From Bacteroidota bacterium (GTDB lineage Bacteria > Bacteroidota > Bacteroidia > Bacteroidales > Bacteroidaceae): a stretch of 64,000 nucleotides of DNA. Numbering within the stretch: the stretch's first letter is position 1; the number at the start of each line of letters is the position of its first letter. Under the pieces are notes generated by a model, which was not told the origin of the DNA, did not search any database, and saw only the letters and a program-made list of their open reading frames with translations. The position numbers were made by a program, and so were the translations under genes. Of this stretch, positions 49,273 to 57,393 are shown piece by piece. The stretch spans positions 62,001-126,000 of the forward strand of contig JAFABV010000080.1 of assembly GCA_023425865.1 (NCBI GenBank), read 5' to 3'.

Positions 49273-51268
49273 GACCTTCTCCTTTCTTCAGCACCACCAT
49301 GTCTTCGTTGCGTAGCACGATTGTCTGGAAATAGTTTTTGAGATATTCATATTCTTCCGGGCCAAAGAACGCACGCTTGAGGTTGAGCTGGTAATTGCAG
49401 ATGATGTGCCGGTCACTGACGGCGCATTTGAATGAGAACGTGGCCTCCTTGTCGCCAATATATGTCACCACCCCTTTGGGCAGTTCTTCCACGCCGTAGC
49501 CCTCGGGAATCTTGAGGGTGACGGTCTGGAAGAGCGTCTTAGGGCATGGAAATTCGATGGGAAGGATTCGCGTCTCGCTGGTGAAGGGGTTAGACGACTC
49601 TATGGGTAGGATGATGGGGTTAACGTAAATGCGGTCGTCAGCAACGTCGCATTGCTTCGTAAACTCGAAGGTCTCTGTGGCTCGGGGAGACAAGGTGTCA
49701 GAGCCCTCGGTGGTGTAGTTGGCTATATGCAGCTTGTTGTCGGAACCCAGCTGCTGAATATAGGCATTGTTGTCTTTGGCTTTGCGATACTTATTCTTAA
49801 AGAGGTAAGCGCCCTCGTCATAATGGTTCACTATGCAGTTGCCTTTGATCTGGCCGCTTGCGTCAATAACGCCATTGATGCCGATCACCTGTTTGTCGTG
49901 CGCCAGTTGCTGTATGTTGGCCCAGCAGTTGTTGTTCTTACCTTTAAGTATATAGGCGCGGTTGGTGAGCAGCGTGGTGGGCAGCATGTCGATGTAGCCG
50001 TCTTCGGCCGAGCCATCAAAGTAGTGCATGGTGGTGTCGTTCTCTTCTACGGCCACAACAAAGGTGTTGAGGCTCTGCAATGAGGGGTAGAAGGGCAGTC
50101 GGCCGTTGTCGCGTGTGCTGAGCAGGGCAGGGTAGGTTTTCAGTCCCGCGTCGCGCAGCATACTCATCAGCACGAAGTTGATGTCGGCGTTCGAGCCGGT
50201 GCCTTCGTCGAGTGTCTTCTTGCCGTTCTTGCCCGTCAGGCGATAGTCGCCGTTCCAACGCACCTTCCTTTTCAGGAGCCCGTATAGGGCTGCCACCTTC
50301 TGTGTAACGGTGAGTTTCGGGTCGAGGGCCAATGCTTCCTGTTCGCTCTTCAGGGGATTAGACTGGCTGAGTCTGTTGCCAAAGTCGCTGTCGTCCAGCA
50401 ATATCTCAGTCACTTCATCCCATTTGGTGGCAAAATTCTTGGTCAGGAAGCCAACGATATTGATGCTCGACAGTTCAAAATCGACCTTGGCCAGGAAATC
50501 GTTGGGCTGGTAAACGTACTCGGTTTCTCTGGCTGCGGGTAGTTGATGGGCCACCCACTCCTGCCGCCGTCCCTCCCCGTTGTAAAGGGTTCCTCTGATG
50601 GCGATGTTGGTGTTTTCGGGTGTAATATGATGTTCGAGGGTGTAGCCGCCACTCTCCTGACAGTTGAAGATAAAGAAGTCGGGGATGACCATCGACAGGC
50701 GGCTGTACAACACGGGTATGTTTTCTTGTGCATACCAGGTGTCGAGCTGATAAAAATACTCGCTATGCTTGGTGTAGCTGTACTCGATGACGGTGCCTTC
50801 CTTGACATTGGGCACGGTGAACTTTATGATCATGCGCTTGTCGTCGAGTTTTTCGGTGCTCACCATGCTTCGTTCCATCTTGGTCTTCACCACCTTCCCG
50901 TCCTCCAGATTGTACGCGGTGGCCTTGAGTCCGAGAATCGTTTCCTTGGATCCGCGGAGGGGTTGGTAGTATACGATGCTGTTGTCGGCCTTCTTCTTCC
51001 CTTCGGTTTTGAGAATCTTGATACGGCGCTCCACCTCGGTAATCAGCTCCAGTCCATTGGGCGTGATGTCGTACTTCTTCTCTATATTGCTGTAGAGGGT
51101 AACTGCTGCCGCTTCTTTGTCGGGGGCATAAGCCTTTAGCGACAGTTCTTCTTGGGTCGGTGCGCCGAATTTTAGGTTTGGCTTCAGGTCTTGGGCTCGG
51201 CTGCCCATAGCGGGTGTTAAGGTTAATACCACCAATAGCACGAGTTTGCCAAAATGATTAGGTCTCAT
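49265..51268 (-). CDS. Exported DUF3857 protein, transglutaminase fold with lost active site
   Basis: This 667-residue protein has a signal peptide (MRPNHFGKLVLLVVLTLTPAMGSRA), a DUF3857 region (KVVKTKMERSMVSTEKLDDKRMIIKFTVPNVKEGTVIEYSY) and a transglutaminase-like core. In the core the catalytic Cys motif is replaced by GTGSNADINFVLMSML and the His region reads LNTFVVAVEEND. Only the last triad position, YFDGSAEDGYIDMLP, keeps its Asp. It therefore looks catalytically inactive and may bind substrate or its active neighbour. It is first in the minus-strand pair, with a promoter at 51338-51368. Confidence 0.82.
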   Translation of the reverse strand: MRPNHFGKLVLLVVLTLTPAMGSRAQDLKPNLKFGAPTQEELSLKAYAPDKEAAAVTLYSNIEKKYDITPNGLELITEVERRIKILKTEGKKKADNSIVYYQPLRGSKETILGLKATAYNLEDGKVVKTKMERSMVSTEKLDDKRMIIKFTVPNVKEGTVIEYSYTKHSEYFYQLDTWYAQENIPVLYSRLSMVIPDFFIFNCQESGGYTLEHHITPENTNIAIRGTLYNGEGRRQEWVAHQLPAARETEYVYQPNDFLAKVDFELSSINIVGFLTKNFATKWDEVTEILLDDSDFGNRLSQSNPLKSEQEALALDPKLTVTQKVAALYGLLKRKVRWNGDYRLTGKNGKKTLDEGTGSNADINFVLMSMLRDAGLKTYPALLSTRDNGRLPFYPSLQSLNTFVVAVEENDTTMHYFDGSAEDGYIDMLPTTLLTNRAYILKGKNNNCWANIQQLAHDKQVIGINGVIDASGQIKGNCIVNHYDEGAYLFKNKYRKAKDNNAYIQQLGSDNKLHIANYTTEGSDTLSPRATETFEFTKQCDVADDRIYVNPIILPIESSNPFTSETRILPIEFPCPKTLFQTVTLKIPEGYGVEELPKGVVTYIGDKEATFSFKCAVSDRHIICNYQLNLKRAFFGPEEYEYLKNYFQTIVLRNEDMVVLKKGEGHA

Positions 51269-51337
51269 AGTTTCGCAGATGTGACAAGTTATTATTTAGT
51301 GGCAGAGGACATAGCGATGATGTCTCATGGTCAACTG

Positions 51338-51368
51338 CGAAGATAGTGAAAATCTATTAAACGGCAAA
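51338..51368 (-). promoter_or_regulatory. Promoter of the DUF3857 pair
   Basis: On the minus strand, TTTG (rc of 51365-51368), 19 bp, then TATCTTCG (rc of 51338-51345). The -7 element has one mismatch to TAnnTTTG. Confidence 0.5.
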
Positions 51369-51403
51369 CGGTTGTCTGTTTTTTTTATCCTTCATGTGGT
51401 GTT

Positions 51404-51814
51404 TTAGTCCGTAGGCGCGTATTCCTTAACCTCCTCGATTCGTGTCACGAGCGTGTCTCCACGGTCGCTCACCCAGAAGCGGGCGCGTACCACGTGCCCG
51501 AAGTCGGCATTGCCATCCACCTTGATATGACGTCCCTTGGCATAGAGGGCCGTATCGCGCCGGGAGGGATAGCTCACCAGCTGCACCGTTGTGGCGGTAG
51601 AGCCTGAGCCGATGTAGTAGATGCCTACGCTGTCTTGGGTTGGCACTGTCTTTGCCTTGGCACGTGCGGCCTTATTGATGGCAGCCGTGTCTATGGGTTC
51701 AAAGACCTTGGCATCGACGGTGTCGCCTAACTGAGGCTTGGTGGCCATGCGGCATGACGTGGCGGCAAGGGTAGCCGCCACGAGTGCCACAATGGGGAAA
51801 AACAGTCTTTTCAT
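51404..51814 (-). CDS. Small putative lipoprotein of unknown function
   Basis: This 136-residue protein has a lipoprotein signal (MKRLFFPIVALVAATLAATSC) with the lipobox ending ATSC. The mature part is beta-rich (DSVGIYYIGSGSTATTVQLVSYPSRRDTALYAKGRHIKVDG) and ends RIEEVKEYAPTD. I recognise no domain. The ATG at 51814 begins 1 bp after the sdaA stop, so it is very likely translated with sdaA; the longer frame would start inside sdaA and lacks a signal at its N-terminus. No link to serine metabolism is evident. Confidence 0.75.
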   Translation of the reverse strand: MKRLFFPIVALVAATLAATSCRMATKPQLGDTVDAKVFEPIDTAAINKAARAKAKTVPTQDSVGIYYIGSGSTATTVQLVSYPSRRDTALYAKGRHIKVDGNADFGHVVRARFWVSDRGDTLVTRIEEVKEYAPTD

Positions 51815-51815
51815 C

Positions 51816-53006
51816 TTACATAATTTTTGCCAAGCCACCTTCCGACGTCTCCTTATAGAGCGAGGGAATGTCGTGACCCGTCTGTTTCATCACTTCAATC
51901 ACACGGTCGAAGCTCACACGGTGCATACCGTCGCTGAACGATGCGTAGAGGTTAGAGTCGAGGGCGCGTGTGGCGGCGAAGGCATTGCGCTCGATGCAGG
52001 GAATCTGTACCAGTCCGCAGACAGGGTCGCAGGTCATGCCGAGGTGATGCTCAAGGCCCATCTCTGCGGCATACTCAATCTGTGCCGGACTGCCGCCAAA
52101 GAGCTGACAGGCGGCGGCAGAGGCCATGGCGCAGGCTACGCCTACCTCGCCCTGACAGCCCACGTCGGCACCCGATATCGAGGCGTTCTCCTTCACAATG
52201 TTGCCAATGAGTCCAGCCGTGGCCAAGGCGCGAAGTATCTTGGCTTCAGAAAAATTGTGGCCCGTAGCCAAATGATAGAGCACACCCGGTATCACGCCGC
52301 AGGCGCCGCAGGTGGGTGCCGTGACGATGTCGCCGCCCGAGGCATTCTCCTCACTCACTGCCAAGGCATAGGCATAGACTAAGGCGCGGGTCTGTAAACT
52401 TTGCTTATAGCCTTTGGCCTTGGTATAATAAGTAGGCGCCTTGCGCTGCAGGTTGAGTGGGCCGGGCAGTCGTCCTTCGGTCTCAATGCCGCGCTCCACA
52501 GCTGCTTTCATGGCTTCCCACACCTCTTTGAGATAATCCCAAATCGATGGGTCCTCGCATTTGTCTACATATTCCCAGTAGGCGCAGCCATGGTCCTGGC
52601 ACCATTTCTGGATGTCGGTCAGGTGTGTCAAGTTGTAAATGTCGGGAGAAGGTGGCATCACGCCTGTGGGCTTGTCGCCCTCAGAGAGCGCTCCACCGCC
52701 AACGCTGTACACAATCCACTCGTCGCCATGTTCAGTCTCAAACTTCATGGCGTTGGGGTGGTAAGGCAGGAAGGTCTCGGGTTGCCAGATAATCTCCACC
52801 TCAGCCGTCTTGCTGAGAATCTCGTTGATGGCGATGTCGGTCATGTGTCCTTTGCCCGTGGCCGCTAAGCTGCCGTAGAGTGTCACACGAAATTTCTTGG
52901 CGTGAGGATGCTTCTCAAGATATAGCTTGGATGCTTTATGTGGTCCCATCGTATGGCTCGATGATGGACCTTTGCCGATGCGATAAAGATAACGTAGTGA
53001 TTTCAT
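51816..53006 (-). CDS. sdaA: L-serine ammonia-lyase (dehydratase), iron-sulfur type
   Basis: The enzyme converts L-serine to pyruvate and ammonia with an oxygen-labile [4Fe-4S] cluster, a catabolic route suited to anaerobes. In the 396-residue single chain, the N-terminal beta-like domain has KGPSSSHTMGPHKAS and YGSLAATGKGHMTD. The catalytic part has VTAPTCGACGVIPGVLYH, SGADVGCQGEVGVACAMA and MTCDPVCGLVQIPCIERN, which supply the cluster cysteines. Length is slightly below that of the E. coli enzyme. A 1-bp gap links it to the lipoprotein gene downstream. Confidence 0.95.
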   Translation of the reverse strand: MKSLRYLYRIGKGPSSSHTMGPHKASKLYLEKHPHAKKFRVTLYGSLAATGKGHMTDIAINEILSKTAEVEIIWQPETFLPYHPNAMKFETEHGDEWIVYSVGGGALSEGDKPTGVMPPSPDIYNLTHLTDIQKWCQDHGCAYWEYVDKCEDPSIWDYLKEVWEAMKAAVERGIETEGRLPGPLNLQRKAPTYYTKAKGYKQSLQTRALVYAYALAVSEENASGGDIVTAPTCGACGVIPGVLYHLATGHNFSEAKILRALATAGLIGNIVKENASISGADVGCQGEVGVACAMASAAACQLFGGSPAQIEYAAEMGLEHHLGMTCDPVCGLVQIPCIERNAFAATRALDSNLYASFSDGMHRVSFDRVIEVMKQTGHDIPSLYKETSEGGLAKIM

Positions 53007-53059
53007 TGTCTTGTGTTTTGGTGCATTGTTTGCACGATGAATTAGGGATTGGTGTAGAC

Positions 53060-53093
53060 AAAAGCCTCACCCAGACATGAGCGAGGCTTTTGC
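53060..53093 (-). terminator. Terminator after the acyl-CoA dehydrogenase operon
   Basis: Arms CAAAAGCCTC (53060-53069) and GAGGCTTTTG (53084-53093) form a perfect 10-bp stem, A-rich on one side and T-rich on the other, 39 bp after the dehydrogenase stop on the minus strand. Confidence 0.75.
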
Positions 53094-53131
53094 ATAAAGA
53101 TATATTGCATGCAGATACATGCTTTCAGGCC

Positions 53132-54856
53132 TTACGCCTGTTCAGCAGTCTCCTCAACAGCAAAGATCTTCAGGTCGTTGATATCAAAACTCTTGATGAA
53201 GGCGGCATGGCCAATCACCTCTTCCTCGATCATACGTGTGTACACGTGTGCGCTCTTGGCGAAGAGCTCGGGCGCCTTAGAGGCATCGCCGATGAGGTTG
53301 AGTGCCATGATGATCTGTCCGGTCATGTCATACAGGCGACGGCCCAGGAAGTCGTGCTCCTCTTGGTCGTTATCTTGCTTCACCTTGTTCACGGCCTCCT
53401 CATACAGCTCCACGCACTTGGCCATGCGTTCTTTGAGCGGCTGCATCTCGGCAGAAACCTCGTTGCCGAGCATTTCCTTCATGATGCTGAGGTAGGTGTT
53501 GTTGGTAATATAGCGGATGGCTGCTACCACCTGCAGCTGCGTCGTTCCCTCATAGATCGAGAAGATACGGGCGTCGCGATACAGTCGCTGGCACTTGTAC
53601 TCCATGATGAAGCCCGAGCCACCGTGTACTGAGATACAGTCGTAGGCGTTCTGGTTGGCATACTCCGAAGAGATACCCTTGGCCAGCGGTGTGAAGGCGT
53701 CGGCCAAACGGGTGTAGGTCTTCATCTCCGTGCGCTCCTCCGGCGTGAGCTTGCGCTCCTTGGCAATGTCTTCAAGAGTCTTGTAGATGTCTACATAACG
53801 AGAGGTCTGATACAAGATAGAACGGCTGGCGTCGAGACGGGCTTTCATGCGCGACAGCATGTCATACACAGCGGGGAAGGTGATGATCTTCTTGCCAAAC
53901 TGTGCGCGGTCCTTGGCGTAGGCCAGGGCCTCGTTGTAAGCCTCCTGCTCCAGGCCCACGCTCTGTGCGGCAATACCCAGGCGGGCGCCGTTCATCAGGC
54001 TCATCACATATTTGATCAGCCCCATACGGCGGTCGCCGCAGAGTTCTGCCTTGGCATTCTTGTACACCAGCTCACAGGTAGGACTGCCGTGGATACCGAG
54101 CTTGTGCTCAATGTGGCGCACGTCAACACCGCCGTCGCGCTTGTCGTAGATGAACATGGACAAACCTCGACCGTCTTTGGTGCCACCCTCCGAACGAGCC
54201 AGCACCAAGTGCAGGTCAGAGTCGCCGTTGGTGATGAAACGCTTCACACCGTTCAGGCGCCAAGTGCCATCCTCGTCCTGGGTAGCCTTGAGCATCACGC
54301 GCTGCAGGTCAGAACCGGCATCGGGCTCCGTGAGGTCCATAGACATGGTCTCACCCTCAGAGATACGGGGAATATACTTCTCCTTTTGCTCCTCAGAGCC
54401 AAACTCATAGAGTGTGTCGATACAACTCTGCAAGCTCCAGATGTTCTGGAAACCAGAGTCGGCAGCGCCCACTATCTCAGAGAGCATCGAGAAGACGGTG
54501 ATGGGGAGGTTCAAGCCACCAAAGCGGCGGGGCATGGAAACACCCCACAGGCCGGCCTTACGGGTAGCGTCCAAGTTTTCCTTGGTCTTCTCGGCGTACA
54601 CCATGCGCCCGTCAACGAGGTGCGGGCCTTCCTGGTCCACGCTCTCCGAGTTAGGCTCAATCACGTTACCAGCCACGTCACCAGTGATGTCGAGTATGCG
54701 CTTATAGTTTTCGATGGCGTCCTCGTAGTTTACGGGAGCGTCGTCATACTGATCCTTTTCGACATAGTTGCGCTCTTTGAGCTCAACGATACGTCTCATG
54801 AGCGGATGGTCCAGGTGGAACTCAATCTCCGGATGTTCTGTATAATAGTTTGCCAT
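53132..54856 (-). CDS. Acyl-CoA dehydrogenase
   Basis: This 574-residue FAD enzyme is longer than the ~380-residue short-chain forms, with an N-terminal extension and about 100 extra C-terminal residues. FAD and substrate motifs: MSMDLTEPDAGSDLQRVMLKA, LNGVKRFITNG, GARLGIAAQSVGLEQEAYNEALAYAKDRAQFGK, ISVHGGSGFIMEYKCQRLYRDARIFSIYEGTTQLQ. The Glu in YEGTTQ is in the position of the catalytic base of many members. It is last in etfB-etfA-acd, 4 bp after etfA, so it exchanges electrons with EtfAB. The direction (beta-oxidation-like or reductive, butyryl-CoA-type) and chain length are not decidable. A terminator follows. Confidence 0.92.
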   Translation of the reverse strand: MANYYTEHPEIEFHLDHPLMRRIVELKERNYVEKDQYDDAPVNYEDAIENYKRILDITGDVAGNVIEPNSESVDQEGPHLVDGRMVYAEKTKENLDATRKAGLWGVSMPRRFGGLNLPITVFSMLSEIVGAADSGFQNIWSLQSCIDTLYEFGSEEQKEKYIPRISEGETMSMDLTEPDAGSDLQRVMLKATQDEDGTWRLNGVKRFITNGDSDLHLVLARSEGGTKDGRGLSMFIYDKRDGGVDVRHIEHKLGIHGSPTCELVYKNAKAELCGDRRMGLIKYVMSLMNGARLGIAAQSVGLEQEAYNEALAYAKDRAQFGKKIITFPAVYDMLSRMKARLDASRSILYQTSRYVDIYKTLEDIAKERKLTPEERTEMKTYTRLADAFTPLAKGISSEYANQNAYDCISVHGGSGFIMEYKCQRLYRDARIFSIYEGTTQLQVVAAIRYITNNTYLSIMKEMLGNEVSAEMQPLKERMAKCVELYEEAVNKVKQDNDQEEHDFLGRRLYDMTGQIIMALNLIGDASKAPELFAKSAHVYTRMIEEEVIGHAAFIKSFDINDLKIFAVEETAEQA

Positions 54857-54860
54857 TGTT

Positions 54861-55892
54861 TTATTTCGAGTTTTGCTTGTAATACTTGATCATCTTCGGC
54901 ACCACGTCTTCCACATTGCCCTGGATTACATAGTCGGCAATGGCGTTGATGGGCGCCTCGGGATCATTATTGATAGAGATGATGATACCAGCATCCTGCA
55001 TACCGGCGATATGCTGAATCTGTCCAGAGATACCGCAGGCGATATACACCTTGGGGTGTACGGTAACACCCGTCTGGCCCACCTGGCGGTCGTTGTCAAT
55101 CCAACCGGCGTCTACGGCGGCACGGCTGGCACCTACCTCGCCATGCAGCTCCTTGGCCAGTTCAAACAGCATATCGAAGCCCTCCTTAGAGCCTACGCCA
55201 TAACCACCGGCCACCACGATAGCGGCGCCTTTGAGGTTGTGCTTGGCAGCCTCCACGTGGCGGTCGAGCACCTTCACCACGTAGTCTACCTCTGGCACAT
55301 ACTTGGCAACGTCGGGGTACACCACCTCACCCTTGGCCTGCCCCTCGTACAGGGCCTTCTGCATCACGCCAGAGCGTACGGTGGCCATCTGCGGACGGTG
55401 GTCGGGGTTGACGATGGTTGCCACGATGTTACCACCGAAGGCGGGTCGAATCTGATAGAGCAGGTTCTCGTACACCTTGCCGGCCTTCTTGTCCTCATAG
55501 CGTCCAATCTCCAACTGCGTGCAGTCGGCTGTGAGACCCGAGGTAAGTGATGACGACACGCGGGGCCCCAGGTCACGGCCAATCACGGTAGCGCCCATGA
55601 GGCAGATCTGCGGCTTCTCTTCGGTGAAGAGGTTTACCAGAATGTCGGTGTGGGGCGCTGAGGTATAGGGAAAGAGACCCTCGGCGTCGAACACAAAGAG
55701 TTTGTCTACACCGTAAGGCAAGATCTGTTCTTCCACCTTACCCTTGATGCCTGCGCCGGCGGCGATGGCGTGCAGTTCCACGCCCAGCTCGTTGGCCAGT
55801 TTGCGGCCCTTGGTGAGCAGTTCCTGGGCAACCTCCAGAACGGTGGTACCTTCTATTTCGCAATATACAAATACGTTGTTCATCTTAGCCAA
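54861..55892 (-). CDS. etfA: Electron transfer flavoprotein, alpha subunit
   Basis: EtfA, with EtfB, carries electrons between acyl-CoA dehydrogenases and other redox partners. The 343-residue protein ends with the FAD domain hallmark: VVAGGYGVGSKEGFDMLFELAKEL, VGASRAAVDAGWIDNDRQVGQTG, KVYIACGISGQIQHIAGMQDAGIIISINNDPEAPI. ICLMGATVIGRDLGPRVSSSLTSGLTADCTQL is also typical. It overlaps the etfB stop by 8 bp, giving tight coupling of the two subunits. Whether this pair bifurcates electrons cannot be told by eye. Confidence 0.97.
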   Translation of the reverse strand: MAKMNNVFVYCEIEGTTVLEVAQELLTKGRKLANELGVELHAIAAGAGIKGKVEEQILPYGVDKLFVFDAEGLFPYTSAPHTDILVNLFTEEKPQICLMGATVIGRDLGPRVSSSLTSGLTADCTQLEIGRYEDKKAGKVYENLLYQIRPAFGGNIVATIVNPDHRPQMATVRSGVMQKALYEGQAKGEVVYPDVAKYVPEVDYVVKVLDRHVEAAKHNLKGAAIVVAGGYGVGSKEGFDMLFELAKELHGEVGASRAAVDAGWIDNDRQVGQTGVTVHPKVYIACGISGQIQHIAGMQDAGIIISINNDPEAPINAIADYVIQGNVEDVVPKMIKYYKQNSK

Positions 55893-56754
55893 TAATCTTT
55901 TCGTCCAACAATTCTTTCATCAGGCCCTCAATGTCAGCGTCGCTGCTGGAGAGTGTCTTTGTCTCCTTGGCCTGGAACACAATGTTCTGCACCGACTTCA
56001 CCTTGGTGGGTGAGCCCGACAAACCGCACTGCACCTCGTCGCCGTCTACGTCGGCCACGCTCCACTGGTTGAGGTTGAGATAGGGGCGGCTCTCATAGAG
56101 CGACAGCCACGGCTCGTCGCCTTTGCGCTCCATGGGACAGGTGGCATACTTGTACTTCATCACCAGCTTGGCGTTGCAGGGGCGTGCCGGAGCAGCCGAG
56201 CCGTTGACCGTGATGAGCACGGGCATGGGAGCCTGTACCGTTTCCACGCCGCCGTCGATGTGTCGGCGAATAGTTACCTTGTTGTCCTCGATAGCAAGTA
56301 TCTCCTCAGCGTAGGTTACCTGGTTGAGCCCTAATTTCTGGGCCACCTGCGGTCCTACCTGAGCCGTGTCACCATCGATGGCCTGACGACCGCCGAGGAT
56401 GATGTCCACGTTGCCAATCTTCCTGATAGCCATAGACAGGGCATACGAAGTGGCCAGCGTGTCGGCACCCGCAAACTTGCGGTCGGTGAGCAGCCAACCC
56501 GTGTCGGCGCCTCTGAAGAGTCCCTGGCGGATGATTTCTCCGGCACGGGGAGGGCCCATGGTGAGTACGCCCACGGTAGAGCCTGGGTTCTGGTCCTTGA
56601 TGCGAAGCGCCTGTTCCAGGGCGTTCAAGTCTTCAGGATTGAAGATTGCGGGCAGGGCGGCACGGTTCACGGTACCTTCCGCGGTCATGGCGTCTTTGCC
56701 CACATTCCTTGTGTCTGGCACTTGCTTGGCAAGTACAACGATTTTCAATTTCAT
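55885..56754 (-). CDS. etfB: Electron transfer flavoprotein, beta subunit
   Basis: EtfB binds the nucleotide cofactor of the Etf heterodimer. The 289-residue protein shows KIVVLAKQVPDT at the start, NPEDLNALEQALRIKD, VLTMGPPRAGEIIRQGLFRGADTGWLLTD, and ILGGRQAIDGDTAQVGPQVAQKLGLNQVTYAE, the signature region. It is slightly longer than simple EtfB proteins. First gene of etfB-etfA-acyl-CoA dehydrogenase, with a good promoter 39 bp upstream and a small inverted repeat beyond it. Confidence 0.97.
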   Translation of the reverse strand: MKLKIVVLAKQVPDTRNVGKDAMTAEGTVNRAALPAIFNPEDLNALEQALRIKDQNPGSTVGVLTMGPPRAGEIIRQGLFRGADTGWLLTDRKFAGADTLATSYALSMAIRKIGNVDIILGGRQAIDGDTAQVGPQVAQKLGLNQVTYAEEILAIEDNKVTIRRHIDGGVETVQAPMPVLITVNGSAAPARPCNAKLVMKYKYATCPMERKGDEPWLSLYESRPYLNLNQWSVADVDGDEVQCGLSGSPTKVKSVQNIVFQAKETKTLSSSDADIEGLMKELLDEKIIG

Positions 56755-56792
56755 TATAATAGCTTTATAATTATGATATTCGAAATGCGGCG

Positions 56793-56824
56793 CAAAAATA
56801 CGAAGTTTTTACTTCTTGACCAAA
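56793..56824 (-). promoter_or_regulatory. Promoter of the etfBA-acyl-CoA dehydrogenase operon
   Basis: On the minus strand, TTTG (rc of 56821-56824), 20 bp, then TATTTTTG (rc of 56793-56800). Both elements match the Bacteroidetes consensus exactly. Confidence 0.8.
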
Positions 56825-56850
56825 CAAATTGCACGAAAACAGCCTACATG

Positions 56851-56874
56851 TGCACAAAAGCTCCTGTTTGTGCA
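56851..56874. promoter_or_regulatory. Inverted repeat upstream of the etfB promoter, possible operator
   Basis: Perfect half-sites TGCACAAA (56851-56858) and TTTGTGCA (56867-56874), 8 bp apart, start 27 bp upstream of the -33 element. The size and spacing suit a dimeric regulator binding as an activator. Confidence 0.45.
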
Positions 56875-57320
56875 TCTTTTGGCAGTTTTTCTTGCAAATG
56901 GTCATCAACCTTATTCTGGGGCGTCATGCTGCTGTGGTAGTTGGCGCTCAGGCACTTACGGGGTAGCGACACATGCGTCACCACGTTCCACAAGGCCGTA
57001 CACGCCGCTTGGTGGAGGCTCTTTCGGCGACCCGCTAATATAATAAGGTGGAATGGTATTGCCCAAACCATCGGATAGTTTAATATAGAACTATGGGATG
57101 ATTTAATATAGAACCACCGGATAGTTTAATATAAAACCATCGGATGATTTAATACAGAACCATTTCGCCTTCATGGCGTTATGCTTCTGCCCGCATGGCC
57201 TTCGCCTACCGTCTTCTACGGTGAGAGGCAGCGGCCGTGGGGCGCCGTTGCCCACACATAAGGATGCTGATGGTAGCGAAAACCAAGGGGTAAAAGACGT
57301 GATATTCCAAATATTATCCT
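56875..57320. other. Divergent spacer between etfB and dnaG without a gene
   Basis: This holds the four-unit 23-bp array of locus 4 and GC-rich flanks. The 71-codon frame at 57173-57388 crosses the dnaG promoter and looks like noise. No RNA gene is apparent. Confidence 0.55.
57070..57161 (+). repeat. Four-unit 23-bp palindromic tandem array, locus 4
   Basis: Units at 57070-57092, 57093-57115, 57116-57138 and 57139-57161, with GTTTAATATAGAAC-type cores (A instead of C at the variable position). It lies upstream of dnaG. The flank GAACCATTTCGCC, then GCGTTATG resembles that of locus 1. Confidence 0.93.
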
Positions 57321-57328
57321 TAACTTTG
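57321..57328 (+). promoter_or_regulatory. -7 element of dnaG
   Basis: TAACTTTG, 65 bp before the ATG at 57394. No convincing -33 TTTG at the right distance. Confidence 0.55.
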
Positions 57329-57393
57329 CTTGTGCCAACATGTAAGCGCATGCCGTACTTAGACCCGCAGGCAAGGGCAGAGCTGTAACAGAT

